A stretch of DNA of 41,760 nt from Pedosphaera parvula Ellin514 (GCF_000172555.1 NZ_ABOX02000057.1:1-41760), one strand, 5' to 3'. Counted from the stretch's first letter, positions 16,102 through 25,241 are shown. Notes: a model not told the origin generated them from the letters alone. Translations and numbers: made by a program.

Positions 16102-17823
16102 TCATTGCTGTTTAATGCAGTAAAACCTCTGGCTCTCCTGTGGGTTGATGATCAGGAAATTCGTGCGTGTGCCGTCGAAGGAATAGAAATTAGTCGCAAT
16201 AATTGGCCACTGCGCCAGGGGCAAAGCCAGGTTGGTAGAAGATAGCAGATAAAAAGCTCGGCCTGGCTGACCGTTGGCCACGGTGATAGAGACTTGCGCG
16301 CCTGAGACCGACACCGACGAAACAAATGGTTGCGAAATGGATTCATTGCCGGGTGCGAACCGAATTCCTCGAAGCACTTCTTTGTAAGGCGCGGCGTTCA
16401 GAAGGACTGTGGCGGTGGAAGATGGGCCATTGTCAATTATGGAACTGAGGACGTTCGCAGCGTCGGTGGCAAACAGGGCAGCGCCGAAAGCGTTGCTGCC
16501 CCATTGCGCGACGGTGGCCGGGAAGGAAACCGCCAGCCCCAGGGCGCCATTAGTCCCATCTACCGGCAATGTATAACTAAACGTGTAGCCGCCGCTGATT
16601 GTGTTCGTGTCCCAACGCTGGATGCCTCCACCACGGGTGAACGAGTTGGCGAATACACCGCCGTCGGCGACGTAAATCGTCCGGCCGTCCGGGCTGATGG
16701 CAAAATCGTTAGGTTGACCGCCTTCATTCAAGAGCAACCTTGCCGTGATGGAACTGTTGGCCGGCGGTTGGGGCGCGCCATCGCAAATGTAAAGACCGGC
16801 TCCGTTGCCGGCGAGGGCATCGGAATAGACCAGGTTCGTGCCGAAGATTTGCACCGCGTGAGTCCCTGTGAGACTCGATGTCGAAACGTATGGAATGCCT
16901 CTTCCGTTGGCGTATCCACTGTTCTGCGAATTGAGACATTTGACGCCCCCGCCCGCTCCGGCTTGCCCGGCCGTCCAAAAATTAGTGCCGTCCGTGGTCA
17001 CGCAGCCGCGAATGCTATGATTGACACCGCTGTTGGAGTTCCCATTGGCGCCGGTGTAAAGCCCGCTGTTGGTAGAGGCCAGCGTGTAACGGCCGGACGC
17101 ATCGACCGTTGCCAGGCCCCTCCAGTAAGGCCCGCCGTCTGCGGCTGTCGTCATGTCGCTGCCCCTAAATGGATAATTCTCGCAGTACGCGCCAAATGTC
17201 AGCAGTTGGCCGTTTGGCGATAAACTCAGGAGACCCGCATTGATGCAATCGTTGCCGACGCCGGGCAAAAGCAACGCGGGGCTGCCATAGACGCTTGCGG
17301 AACTGCCCGCGCCGTAATTTGCACCCTCGCTTTCATCAGGGATCTGGAGGCTGCTGACGTATGTTCCGTTTGTTGTGTATTGGTCCAGGTAAATCGTGTT
17401 GCCAGTCGAGCCGCTCAATTCCTGGACGCCATCCCCGACCCGCAGCACTACCAAATTTGAGAAATATAAGGGAATCGCCATTGCCGAGACCGACAGCGTT
17501 ACCGAATTGATGACATAAGTGCCGGAGCTATCACCCACGGTCACCTCATATTCTCCGGAATTGGTCGTTTGAATGTTCGTCAAGACGAGCGAGGAACCAG
17601 TTTGGCCTGAAATGGGGAGATTCGACTGATACCACTGGTACGAAAGTGGTCCGGTTCCTGAAGCCGAAACTTGGAAAGCCACATGACCTCCAGCGGCCTC
17701 ATTAATTACAGGCGGGTAAACAAAATCAATGACCGGTGCGGCGGTCGCGCTCCGGCCACAGATCACAACGAACCCGAGGAACGAAAGGAAGGCGATGCAC
17801 CGGCGCGCCAGCGGCCCGTGCAT
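16102..17823 (-). CDS. Secreted Ig-like domain protein with a beta-propeller-like body
   Basis: 573 residues from the ATG at 17821-17823; a Met 8 codons upstream (17847) is possible, and the open frame runs to 17925. The longer forms are disfavoured because candidate promoter C (17855-17885) lies there. A signal peptide ('CIAFLSFLGFVVICGRSATAA') precedes an immunoglobulin-like domain ('GPLSYQWYQSNLPISGQTGS' ... 'NSGEYEVTVGDSSG'). The next 400 residues hold repeating beta strands with 'LSLSPNGQLLTFGAYCENYP' and 'NDFAISPDGRTIYVADGGVF', typical of propeller blades. The end is the usual 'FYLLSSTNLALPLAQW...RFYCIK' module. The role is likely extracellular binding. Confidence 0.85.
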   Translation of the reverse strand: MHGPLARRCIAFLSFLGFVVICGRSATAAPVIDFVYPPVINEAAGGHVAFQVSASGTGPLSYQWYQSNLPISGQTGSSLVLTNIQTTNSGEYEVTVGDSSGTYVINSVTLSVSAMAIPLYFSNLVVLRVGDGVQELSGSTGNTIYLDQYTTNGTYVSSLQIPDESEGANYGAGSSASVYGSPALLLPGVGNDCINAGLLSLSPNGQLLTFGAYCENYPFRGSDMTTAADGGPYWRGLATVDASGRYTLASTNSGLYTGANGNSNSGVNHSIRGCVTTDGTNFWTAGQAGAGGGVKCLNSQNSGYANGRGIPYVSTSSLTGTHAVQIFGTNLVYSDALAGNGAGLYICDGAPQPPANSSITARLLLNEGGQPNDFAISPDGRTIYVADGGVFANSFTRGGGIQRWDTNTISGGYTFSYTLPVDGTNGALGLAVSFPATVAQWGSNAFGAALFATDAANVLSSIIDNGPSSTATVLLNAAPYKEVLRGIRFAPGNESISQPFVSSVSVSGAQVSITVANGQPGRAFYLLSSTNLALPLAQWPIIATNFYSFDGTRTNFLIINPQESQRFYCIKQQ

Positions 17824-17854
17824 TATAGGATCATGCGTAATTCTCATTTCTCCC

Positions 17855-17885
17855 ATAGCACCCGCCGCCATGGCAAATCCGACAA
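17855..17885 (-). promoter_or_regulatory. Candidate ECF promoter C, before the Ig-like protein gene
   Basis: Minus-strand TTGTCGGAT, 13 bases, GGGTGCTAT: both boxes are identical to sites A and B. The downstream box ends 31 nt before the preferred start codon. All three sites are also preceded by an A/T-rich stretch (AATTATT or AAATTTTC) just upstream of the first box, which could be an UP-like element. Confidence 0.65.
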
Positions 17886-17974
17886 GAATTATTCGTGGAC
17901 GCGCCACCTGCGCGAGCGCGGGCAACGCGAGCTTTAGAGGATTTTCTCGATGCTACGCAGAAAGGGGGCAGAAA

Positions 17975-18167
17975 CACTACTGTCCAAAATAGGTTTTTGA
18001 ACTCATCGGCCAAGCACAGTTTTACCGCGCATTTAAAGGGTTGTTGGTTGGCCTGCATTTGGTTCATACAACGGCCAGCCTGTTTTCGGGAGCGGCTCGT
18101 CACACGTCAAGTCCCCAGCAAAAGCACAGCTTTCACCATTCCAGATCGCCTATTTTGGACAGCAGTG
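17975..18167. mobile_element. 193-bp MITE-like element with 19-bp terminal inverted repeats
   Basis: The left end CACTACTGTCCAAAATAGG (17975-17993) and the reverse complement of the right end (18149-18167) differ at one of 19 bases. The interior is about 155 bp and has no transposase. It carries two imperfect direct copies of AAGCACAGYTTT near the two ends. No clear target-site duplication is visible. It looks like a non-autonomous derivative of an insertion sequence. A related single end occurs at 34701-34718. Confidence 0.65.
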
Positions 18168-18219
18168 ATCCCTGACGGGGGGCAATCCCATGATGAAGGG
18201 CTGCGCCACTTCTTATGAG

Positions 18220-20979
18220 TTATTTCGGCGCTCTCAGCCGGTAGAAGCGCTGTGGGATGAGGGCGGGTGCAGAGTCTGTGAATTGTATGGAACCGGTGAA
18301 ATTCGTCATGGTGGCGAAAGGAATCCAGTTCACACAATTGGACGAGATCTCGAGGTCATATCCGGGAGCCGGGTCACCAGTAGCGCTTAATTGCAACGCG
18401 CCGCTGCCATTGAGAGAGCAGAACGTGAATCGAATCGCAGTTGGCGGCAGTGCATCAACAATCGAAAAAGCTACGATTCCGTTGTTCCCATCTATGGCAA
18501 AAACTTTTCCACCGCCGAACACAATCTGTCCGACGAAATTGGCATTTGGCTTTTGGTTCACTGGGAAATTGACCCGTGCAAGCAAAACCGGGCTGTTGAT
18601 GTTGGAAATGTCGTAGAGATCCAGTGTGTCAGGGCCGTTGGTGTTGCCGCAGTAATTAATTGCGCCCAACAAATTGCGCGTGAAGTCAATGCCAACCGGG
18701 CCGGTCGATCCGGGTAAAAACGTGTATGCAACCAGGTTGCTGGTGCCGAGCGAGCCTGTTATCGAAAAGCCGGATTTTTCAAGCCGGTCAGCCTTGCGCT
18801 TCTGCCAGAACGTGTTGGTCGGGCCGAATTGCAAGCTGCGGCCGATTGAACCCGGGAAATAATCCTGCGGACCGCTCCTGGAAATCCAACTCGTCAGGCT
18901 GCTGTTGACCGGAGTGAATATCGCACAGACGTTGGTCCCGTAAGCGTCAATCATGATTTGAGTGTTCGTGCCCGCGCCTTGCACAGCCAAAGTATCTCCC
19001 CAGCGAACCGAATCGGTGCGTCCGGCGGGTTCGCCTGAAAAAATCGTGGTTGGGATTGCAGCGCTGCCGGAATTCGGCCAGCGATAAAGTTTATACGTCG
19101 CAACGCCCCCGCCACTGGTGCTCATGTTGCCTGCATAAACCGAGCCGTCGTCGGAAACCGCAACGCTCAGCAAAATGATGCTTCCACCGGTAATCCCAGT
19201 TGTGTTGAGTTGATATAGGTACTGGCCAGTCGTCGCATCCAGAACGTTTACCGTCAACCCGGTGGTCGCGCCCGTGCGGCTGACGACGATGACCTGGTTG
19301 GAAAGAGAATTGTAAGCGAGGCTGCGTTGGTTCGGAGTACTGGACACGTCAGTGGTGACGTAAGAGCGGCTGCCCGGCGCGAGACTCCACAGTGGCTGCA
19401 GATGCGTCGGGCGGAAGGATGGCTGAGTTTGAATGGTAAAATGAGTCGCGGACCATGTGGCTGGCGTTCCACTCAACCCGGCGACTCGCAGCCAGCAATT
19501 GGTGCTGGGAGTATTGGGAACCAGCACCAAAGCCGAACCCGAATTCGTGACGCCGTAAGCCAGGCAACTCCACGTTGCAGCTCCATCGGTGGATAGATCA
19601 ATTCTCACGTTGGTTAAAGAACCCGACCCATTCCAATTCACCAGCGCCAGGTCGCCGGCATTCCAGACTTCTCCTCCATTCGGCGACAATAACTTAATTT
19701 CGGCGTTGGGCGCGATGGGAAGCGGCTCGTTCAATGGCACTTCTTTGCGCAATGCCTTGGTGATTTCTCCACCCACGCGCAGATACCAATCGCTTGGAAT
19801 GGCTTCTCCATCGACATCCAGGGCAAACATGCTTGCGACTGCCGGAGTGGTGCTCATTGTCGGAGCCAGCTTATAGGTGGCCGTGCCCTCATCAATTTCA
19901 TCGAACATCGCGCCAAAGGCCATATTGCAGCCCACCGAAACCGCGTCATATGCCTGCCGCCAATAAAATCGCCCGCCAAGTCGCGGTATTCCATTTCTCG
20001 GTCCACTAGCTACGGCATAACCGGGAAAAATAACCGGCAAGTAATCAATGCCTCTGGGTGTCAGGTCAGCGAGATCGCCGATGTAAGCGGGTTTTGCGAC
20101 GGAATCCACCTGGTTTGTCGTCTGGTAACGACCCACCGCCCAGGGATTAATCACATCGAAGGAATGATAAACATTCAGCCAGGCGGCGTTGGTTTGCGAA
20201 TCACCCGCCAGCGCACGCCAGGCCTGCGGCACGCCGCCCACAACGGTGCAACCTGCCGCCCTGAAATTATTGATGATCGTTTGCGCGTCAGTTGGTGGAA
20301 TGTTGACACCAACAAAGCCCAGGCCCCAGATCTCAACCACCGGCTTGCCCTTGTGCTTGAGATAACGGTTGCTATTGGTGAGCCCCAGTGTTCCCGTCAG
20401 GTAAGCCCAATCGTTCTGCAAATGACTGATGACTTGCGAGGGATCGTCATTTGAAATGTCGTATTCCACGCAGAACACACGTCCGTAAGCTTCGGCTGCC
20501 GCCCGGACATTCACCAGGTTGGTGGTTTTGAGCGCCCCCCAATCCGCTCCCTGATAAACATCTTTCGTGAATCGCTGCACCAACACGCCATCAATTCCAT
20601 AGTCCTGCATCCACTTGAAATGGCGCGCCACTGTATTGGAGACATAACAGGAATAGACCATCGCAGGCTGCCCGTTACCCAGCACTATCCCATCAGTCGG
20701 AAACAACTCTTCAGGAGGAAATTCTGAAAGTTCAGGCCAGATCGGATGCTTCACCGTACCTGGATTGGGGATGGTATCGTCTCCGGTCCAGTGGACATAT
20801 CTATTCAACGCAGAGCCATCGCCGGCACAGGCGTGCCAGCCCTGGTATCCAAGTAGAAATTTGTTATTAAGCGTGGAAGAATCAATGGTGTCCGCCTGAG
20901 CAGGCAAAGCAAATAATATCAAAAGCAACGTGGCAACATTTGCGGAGCAAATCCGAAAAAGAGAAAGCGGCGACGACAT
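18220..20979 (-). CDS. Secreted GH71/GH99-like glycoside hydrolase, multi-domain
   Basis: 919 residues with a signal peptide ('ANVATLLLILFALPAQA'). Residues 31-410 resemble the GH71/GH99-like (beta/alpha)8 barrel: 'FLLGYQGWHACAGDGS', 'DGVLVQRF', 'FCVEYDISNDDP', 'GKPVVEIWGLGF' and the acidic 'MFDEIDEGTATYK' (about 358-370), the likely active-site region. A beta module follows ('LLSPNGGEVWNAGDLALVNW', about 434-530), then a propeller-like part and the C-terminal 'FYRL' module. GH99 enzymes cut alpha-mannosides and GH71 alpha-1,3-glucans; the substrate here is undetermined. A degenerate copy of the candidate ECF promoter lies 13 nt before the ATG (20992-21022). The stop is 53 nt past the 193-bp element. 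Confidence 0.85.
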   Translation of the reverse strand: MSSPLSLFRICSANVATLLLILFALPAQADTIDSSTLNNKFLLGYQGWHACAGDGSALNRYVHWTGDDTIPNPGTVKHPIWPELSEFPPEELFPTDGIVLGNGQPAMVYSCYVSNTVARHFKWMQDYGIDGVLVQRFTKDVYQGADWGALKTTNLVNVRAAAEAYGRVFCVEYDISNDDPSQVISHLQNDWAYLTGTLGLTNSNRYLKHKGKPVVEIWGLGFVGVNIPPTDAQTIINNFRAAGCTVVGGVPQAWRALAGDSQTNAAWLNVYHSFDVINPWAVGRYQTTNQVDSVAKPAYIGDLADLTPRGIDYLPVIFPGYAVASGPRNGIPRLGGRFYWRQAYDAVSVGCNMAFGAMFDEIDEGTATYKLAPTMSTTPAVASMFALDVDGEAIPSDWYLRVGGEITKALRKEVPLNEPLPIAPNAEIKLLSPNGGEVWNAGDLALVNWNGSGSLTNVRIDLSTDGAATWSCLAYGVTNSGSALVLVPNTPSTNCWLRVAGLSGTPATWSATHFTIQTQPSFRPTHLQPLWSLAPGSRSYVTTDVSSTPNQRSLAYNSLSNQVIVVSRTGATTGLTVNVLDATTGQYLYQLNTTGITGGSIILLSVAVSDDGSVYAGNMSTSGGGVATYKLYRWPNSGSAAIPTTIFSGEPAGRTDSVRWGDTLAVQGAGTNTQIMIDAYGTNVCAIFTPVNSSLTSWISRSGPQDYFPGSIGRSLQFGPTNTFWQKRKADRLEKSGFSITGSLGTSNLVAYTFLPGSTGPVGIDFTRNLLGAINYCGNTNGPDTLDLYDISNINSPVLLARVNFPVNQKPNANFVGQIVFGGGKVFAIDGNNGIVAFSIVDALPPTAIRFTFCSLNGSGALQLSATGDPAPGYDLEISSNCVNWIPFATMTNFTGSIQFTDSAPALIPQRFYRLRAPK

Positions 20980-20991
20980 AGAGCAATAATT

Positions 20992-21022
20992 ATGGCAACT
21001 CTGAACGTTGTGACAACGACAA
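20992..21022 (-). promoter_or_regulatory. Weak candidate ECF promoter D, before the GH71/99-like gene
   Basis: Minus-strand TTGTCGTTG, 13 bases, AGTTGCCAT. The boxes match sites A-C at only 6-7 of 9 positions each, but the spacing (13) equals that of B and C, and the distance to the ATG (12 nt) is close to that of A (14 nt). It may be a weak member of the same set or chance. Confidence 0.3.
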
Positions 21023-21068
21023 AAGGAATCTGAAGTGGGGCGGTCTCAATTATTGACACAGTTCATGA

Positions 21069-21902
21069 TCAATCTCCGCTCCATTGGTAACCGTACTCTG
21101 GTGGTGGATTCTCATCACAAGCGCCCAGGCTGGCGCCATTGGTCGTGGTATCGCTCCAATAGATTTTGATATAGCTGACGTGCCCATCCACGAAGCCAAT
21201 CATATTCATTGCATCATTAAACCGCTCATCCATGCGAGTGGAAGAAAGTGAAAGAGGCATTCTGGGCTGGTGCCACGAGAAGGGGTCAGAGGCTGGAGCT
21301 TCAAGTGTAAGGATGGTCGTGGCGGGGTTCTTGATCGAGCTGAGCTTTCGTCCTGAAATGCCAAGGCGGGAGTAATCAATCCCAAACCGGCCCAAATTGG
21401 TGCGAAGGTTTCCCGCGTTAAACCCATAGCTCTCATAATCTGTAAAGGGTTGGGCGTGCAAACTTTGGGTGATGAGCACCTTATAGCCATTTGATACGCC
21501 ATAGTAAAAAGTGTCGGCTGGGCAGGCGAACAGCCGGGTACGCAGCGGGGACTCTCGATCTGTGCCAACGTAACTCTCAATGAGCTTCTTATACCCATGG
21601 AAGGTCAGCGTCCAGTTGGTGCGCGTTCCAGGGGTGCGCGGCGTCTGGTCCAGCGAATCATCGATATACTGGTGAACGGCGAGGCTGATTTGCCGCAGAT
21701 TGTTCAGACACGCAGTTTGTCTGGCTTTGTTTTGGGCGCCTTTTAGTCCCTGAACCAGTAAGGCGGCCAGAACAGCTATAACGCCCACCACCACGAGCAG
21801 CTCAACCAAGGTAAATCCCTTCTCCGCTTTATGGTTTCTCTTCACATCAATAATTATTGACACTCCTTGGACAAAAAAGCCTACTCTCTCGCACTCGATC
21901 AC
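21069..21902 (-). CDS. Prepilin-like protein, N-methylation motif plus 'FVDGH' domain
   Basis: 277 residues from a GTG at 21902. The N-terminal region 'HKAEKGFTLVELLVVVGVIA' is a canonical prepilin cleavage and methylation site with Glu at position 5. It is followed by 'KGAQNKARQTACLNNLRQIS' and, near the end, 'MIGFVDGHVSYIKIYW', the same architecture as the protein at 11998-12822. The start is unsure: an AAGGAG lies at about 21864-21869, inside the proposed frame, so translation may begin about 15-20 codons later at a non-ATG codon. It lies 89 nt upstream of the GH71/99-like gene on the same strand, and the two could be cotranscribed. Confidence 0.87.
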   Translation of the reverse strand: MIECERVGFFVQGVSIIIDVKRNHKAEKGFTLVELLVVVGVIAVLAALLVQGLKGAQNKARQTACLNNLRQISLAVHQYIDDSLDQTPRTPGTRTNWTLTFHGYKKLIESYVGTDRESPLRTRLFACPADTFYYGVSNGYKVLITQSLHAQPFTDYESYGFNAGNLRTNLGRFGIDYSRLGISGRKLSSIKNPATTILTLEAPASDPFSWHQPRMPLSLSSTRMDERFNDAMNMIGFVDGHVSYIKIYWSDTTTNGASLGACDENPPPEYGYQWSGD

Positions 21903-22078
21903 GGCTCCAAATAATCCCTCTCTTCATTTCCCGAGAATTAGGCACTCCATCCATAAAGTAAAGACAGGACATCCACTTGCCAGGGGGAAGACTCACCCAA
22001 AAAGGAATTGGGAACCATACCTGTTATATCTTGACCCAATAGCCTAATAGCCGACACCATTTCGACTACATTTGCTCC

Positions 22079-22675
22079 ATGAGGAAAACTCGCTCCGCCG
22101 TTATCACGGCTTTGGTTCTTGCCGCACTCGGTGTCATTCTCTCGATTCTCTTAAGCACGGGTGAACGCGAGCCCGTTTACCAAGGCAAAACTCTCACGTA
22201 CTGGTTGAGCGATTTTTGTGTTCCCGGACGCAACCCGACTCGCGAGAAACTGGAACAAGATAAACTCGCCGTCCGCCAAATCGGCACCAACGCCATCCCC
22301 ATCCTGTTGCAATGGATTTCCGCCAAGGATGTCCCCCTCAAACTGGAAATTGTCGATTTTATTTGGCGACATCCCTGGGTGCCTTTTCGTCTCCAATCAG
22401 CCGTGGACAGGCAAAGTTTGGCATCGAGTGGCTTCAGTATTCTCGGAAAATCCCAAGCCGGCCCCGCCATTCCCGCTCTCGTTAAAATCGTAAGGACCGG
22501 TGGTGGTGAAAGAACCTCCGGTTACGACAACGTGACCTTTCCCATGTGGGCGCTCGCCGACGTCGATCTCGAAGCCGCAACCAATGCTGGCATAAAGTTC
22601 GGAACCAATCGGTGGTCCGGAACTAATGTCGTCCCCATCAGTTGGAGCGCACCGCCGGCTGCCGCGAATAAATGA
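22079..22675 (+). CDS. Membrane-anchored HEAT-like protein (paralogue 2 of 3)
   Basis: 198 residues. One N-terminal membrane helix ('AVITALVLAALGVILSILLS') is followed by the family block 'EPVYQGKTLTYWLSDF', then 'KLAVRQIGTNAIPILLQWIS', 'VPLKLEIVDFIWRHPWVPFR' and 'SGFSILGKSQAGPAIPALVK'. The C-terminal tail reads 'FPMWALADVDLEAATNAGIK' then 'FGTNRW...ISWSAPP'. It is the intact version of the gene at 31888-32464, which carries the same blocks in the same order. It is transcribed divergently from the prepilin-like gene at 21902. The family has HEAT-like helical pairs but only two to three per protein; the function is unknown. Confidence 0.85.
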   Translation: MRKTRSAVITALVLAALGVILSILLSTGEREPVYQGKTLTYWLSDFCVPGRNPTREKLEQDKLAVRQIGTNAIPILLQWISAKDVPLKLEIVDFIWRHPWVPFRLQSAVDRQSLASSGFSILGKSQAGPAIPALVKIVRTGGGERTSGYDNVTFPMWALADVDLEAATNAGIKFGTNRWSGTNVVPISWSAPPAAANK

Positions 22676-22756
22676 ACTTTCGCACGTCGGTACCCGCCGA
22701 TGTGAATTTCGCAAACCGGCTTGACATCGCAACGCCAAATCCAAGACTTGTTCATT

Positions 22757-24430
22757 ATGATCCCTTGGACACTGGCGGCCTCCGGCAACCACCCGGCAGG
22801 AAAGACGAAGTTCCGCTCGCTCACCGCATTGCCGATGTTGCTGGCCCTGTTCTTTGCAACGCCCAATTCGGCATCCGCATTCGAACGCTGGATTTACTGC
22901 GCCCAAAACCTGTGGGTGGATCAAAATATCACCAACATGACAGCGCTGATGCAGCGCGCTGCTGCCGCCGGTTACACCCATGTGCTCATCACGGATTCGA
23001 AGTTTGGCCACCTGGCGGACATGGATGCCCGCTACTTCCGCAATGTGGACACGCTCAAGAAAGCGGCGCAAAAGCTCGGACTGGAAATCGTGCCCGCGGT
23101 TTTCCCGGTTGGCTATTCGAACGATATTCTCTACCAAAATCCCAATCTGGTCGAAGGCCTTCCCGCCCGTAACGTTCCGCTCGTCGTGAGCAACGGTGTA
23201 GCCCGCGTGGTGCCGGACCCGGCCATCATTTTTCCAGGTGGCGATTTTGCCGACCTGTCGCGCTGGTCCTGGAAGGATCCCAACGTCACCGCCGACAATG
23301 GCACCGCCAAAATCAACAACCCCAATGGGGCGAATGCGCGCATTGTCCAGCATCTCAAAGTGCGGCCGTTCCGCCAGTATCATATTTCTGTGCGGGTCAA
23401 AACGCAGGATTTCCCGACGCCGCCCAACGTGGCGGTATTGGCCGGTAACCAGTCGTTGAATTTCGTCAATCTCGGTGTCGAACGAACCCAGGGTTGGAAG
23501 ACCCATCACGTGGTTTTCAACTCACTGACCAATACCGAGGTCAACGTCTATTTTGGAGTCTGGGGCGGGACGAAGGGAACGCTCTGGTGGGACGACGCCG
23601 TAATCGAGGAAGTCGCTTTTCTCAATCTCATCCGCCGACCGGGAACACCACTGACGATTCGCAAGGAGGAAGGCGCCAGCCTGGTTGAATCGCAGGACTT
23701 CACCAAGTTGGTCGATCCGCTGATGGGAACCAAGCCTTGGAATGGTTCCTACGATGTTTATCATGCGCCGCCCGCGCTCCATACCAGCCTGCCCGACGGC
23801 ACCCGGTTGCGCGCCTCCTGGTATCACGCGATGACTGTCTATGATGGGCAGGCGATGATCTGCCCGTCCGAACAGCAAACAATGGCGCTGTTGCAGGATC
23901 AGGCTGAACGGATGCACGCGGCCTGGGGAGCCCGCGGTTATTTCATGTCCCACGATGAAATCCGCGTGATGAACTGGTGCGCGGCCTGTGAAGCGAGGCA
24001 TTTGGATGCGGGGGAGATGCTGGCCGACAACGTGCGTCGCTGCGCGGAGATACTGCGGAAGGTCAACCCGGGTGGCCGCATTTATGTCTGGAGCGACATG
24101 TTCGACCCGCATCACAATGCCCATGACAACTATTTCCTTGTCCGTGGCAACCTCGCCGGTTCATGGAAGGGCCTGGACCGCGACATCATCGTGGTCCCGT
24201 GGAACTACGAGCAACGGGATGCTTCGTTGAAATTCTTTGCCGAATTGGGCAACCCCCAGTTGATCGCAGGCTATTATGATGAAGACCCTGCCAGGATCAC
24301 AAACTGGCTCACCGCCGCCCGCCCATTCCCCCGCATAGTGGGAGCGATGTATACGACCTGGCAAAACCGGTTCACAGATCTGGAGAAGTTCAGCCAGCTC
24401 ATCTCCGCCTTTCCCGCTCCGGAAAAATGA
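22757..24430 (+). CDS. Secreted glycosidase-like protein with an internal beta-sandwich
   Basis: 557 residues from the ATG at 22757; a TTG 12 codons upstream is also in frame. A signal peptide ('SLTALPMLLALFFATPNSASA') leads to a barrel-like domain ('FERWIYCAQNLWVD', 'GYTHVLITDSKFGHLADM', 'LGLEIVPAVFPVGYSND'). This is interrupted at about residues 155-270 by a carbohydrate-binding-like beta-sandwich ('VRPFRQYHISVRVKTQDFPT' ... 'LWWDDAVIEEV'). The barrel resumes with 'GYFMSHDEIRVMNW', whose paired acids recall the active site of GH20-type hexosaminidases, and 'GRIYVWSDMFDPHHNAHDNY'. It is probably a glycoside hydrolase; assignment to a specific family is not possible from inspection. It starts 81 nt after the HEAT-like gene. 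Confidence 0.75.
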   Translation: MIPWTLAASGNHPAGKTKFRSLTALPMLLALFFATPNSASAFERWIYCAQNLWVDQNITNMTALMQRAAAAGYTHVLITDSKFGHLADMDARYFRNVDTLKKAAQKLGLEIVPAVFPVGYSNDILYQNPNLVEGLPARNVPLVVSNGVARVVPDPAIIFPGGDFADLSRWSWKDPNVTADNGTAKINNPNGANARIVQHLKVRPFRQYHISVRVKTQDFPTPPNVAVLAGNQSLNFVNLGVERTQGWKTHHVVFNSLTNTEVNVYFGVWGGTKGTLWWDDAVIEEVAFLNLIRRPGTPLTIRKEEGASLVESQDFTKLVDPLMGTKPWNGSYDVYHAPPALHTSLPDGTRLRASWYHAMTVYDGQAMICPSEQQTMALLQDQAERMHAAWGARGYFMSHDEIRVMNWCAACEARHLDAGEMLADNVRRCAEILRKVNPGGRIYVWSDMFDPHHNAHDNYFLVRGNLAGSWKGLDRDIIVVPWNYEQRDASLKFFAELGNPQLIAGYYDEDPARITNWLTAARPFPRIVGAMYTTWQNRFTDLEKFSQLISAFPAPEK

Positions 24431-24466
24431 TTGGCCTTAACGAAATTATAGAAATAAGAAGTTACC

Positions 24467-24817
24467 ATGACAAAACATCGGATCTATACAACGAGCTTCG
24501 CGAGTGTCTATCCACTTTATGTCGCCAAGGCAGAGAAAAAAGGACGCACGAAAGCAGAAGTCGATGAAATCATTCGTTGGTTGACGGGATACAGCCAGCA
24601 GGAATTGGAGGCTCTACTGGAAAAACAGACAGATTTTGAGACCTTCTTTGCGGAAGCTCCTCAACTCAATCCTTCGCGTGCTTTGATTAAAGGTGTGATT
24701 TGTGGTGTCCGGTTGGAAGAGATCAAAGAACCAACCATGCAGGAAATTCGCTACCTGGATAAATTAATCGACGAGCTGGCAAAGGGAAAAGCAATGGAGA
24801 AGATTTTGCGGAAATAA
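24467..24817 (+). CDS. DUF2200 family protein
   Basis: 116 residues, full length for the family. It has the conserved opening '[20 protein letters not shown]', then '[20 protein letters not shown]', '[20 protein letters not shown]' and '[20 protein letters not shown]'. DUF2200 proteins are small, soluble and mostly helical, and their function is unknown. The gene stands alone between the glycosidase-like gene (36 nt upstream) and a 424-nt stretch without a clear gene. No Shine-Dalgarno is obvious; AAGAAG lies about 5 nt before the ATG. Confidence 0.92.
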   Translation: MTKHRIYTTSFASVYPLYVAKAEKKGRTKAEVDEIIRWLTGYSQQELEALLEKQTDFETFFAEAPQLNPSRALIKGVICGVRLEEIKEPTMQEIRYLDKLIDELAKGKAMEKILRK

Positions 24818-25241
24818 TGATTTTCAAGGGTTGAAGGTGAAGGTGGAACGCTGAAAGAGAAGCTGCTGCGCCGTCTGCACCTGTTTATGAGATGGCTTCT
24901 AGCGAGTGGAATCAGCATCGTTGGTCTGAATATGGATTGCTTGTTATTTGGCATTCATGCGCGGGGCAACTGCCACCTTGAAATGGAATGTTCCACGCAT
25001 TCACTAGCAGGGCCCACGCCACCAATCGCTTTTACTGGGAAAAGCGAAAAGGATGATGAGTGTCAATAGAGGGGGTTGATCTCTAAAGTTTCGATATCAG
25101 GATCCAGCCTTAAAAGCCAAACTCCTTTACCTCTCCACATTTTTGCATGAGAATCGAACCTTGTAGGCGCTCTTCCAATAATGACAACAAGTCCTGGAGC
25201 AAGTAACGCGCAGGCAAAACGGAGACGCCGACGTGAAATGA
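24818..25241. other. Intergenic stretch without a convincing gene
   Basis: 424 nt. Two short open frames are present: 24887-25069 plus (60 codons) and 25063-25248 minus (61 codons, beginning MPIISRRRLRFACALLAPGL, which resembles a signal peptide). Neither has a ribosome binding site or recognised domain, and the second overlaps the next gene. No repeat copy or strong hairpin was seen. Confidence 0.5.

Noticed and set aside
16330-17223. A 297-codon plus-strand frame inside the Ig-like protein gene
   Set aside because: The opposite strand has a signal peptide, an Ig-like fold and blade motifs; the plus frame is an antisense artefact.
21045-21866. Two TTGACA-like strings with AATAATT context (near 21051 and 21856)
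   Set aside because: They read as -35 boxes only on the plus strand, while the flanking genes are on the minus strand, and no -10 box follows at a suitable distance.
22397-23509. A long minus-strand frame (370 codons) opposite the glycosidase-like gene
   Set aside because: It is antisense to two well-supported plus-strand genes and has the composition expected of a GC-rich shadow frame.
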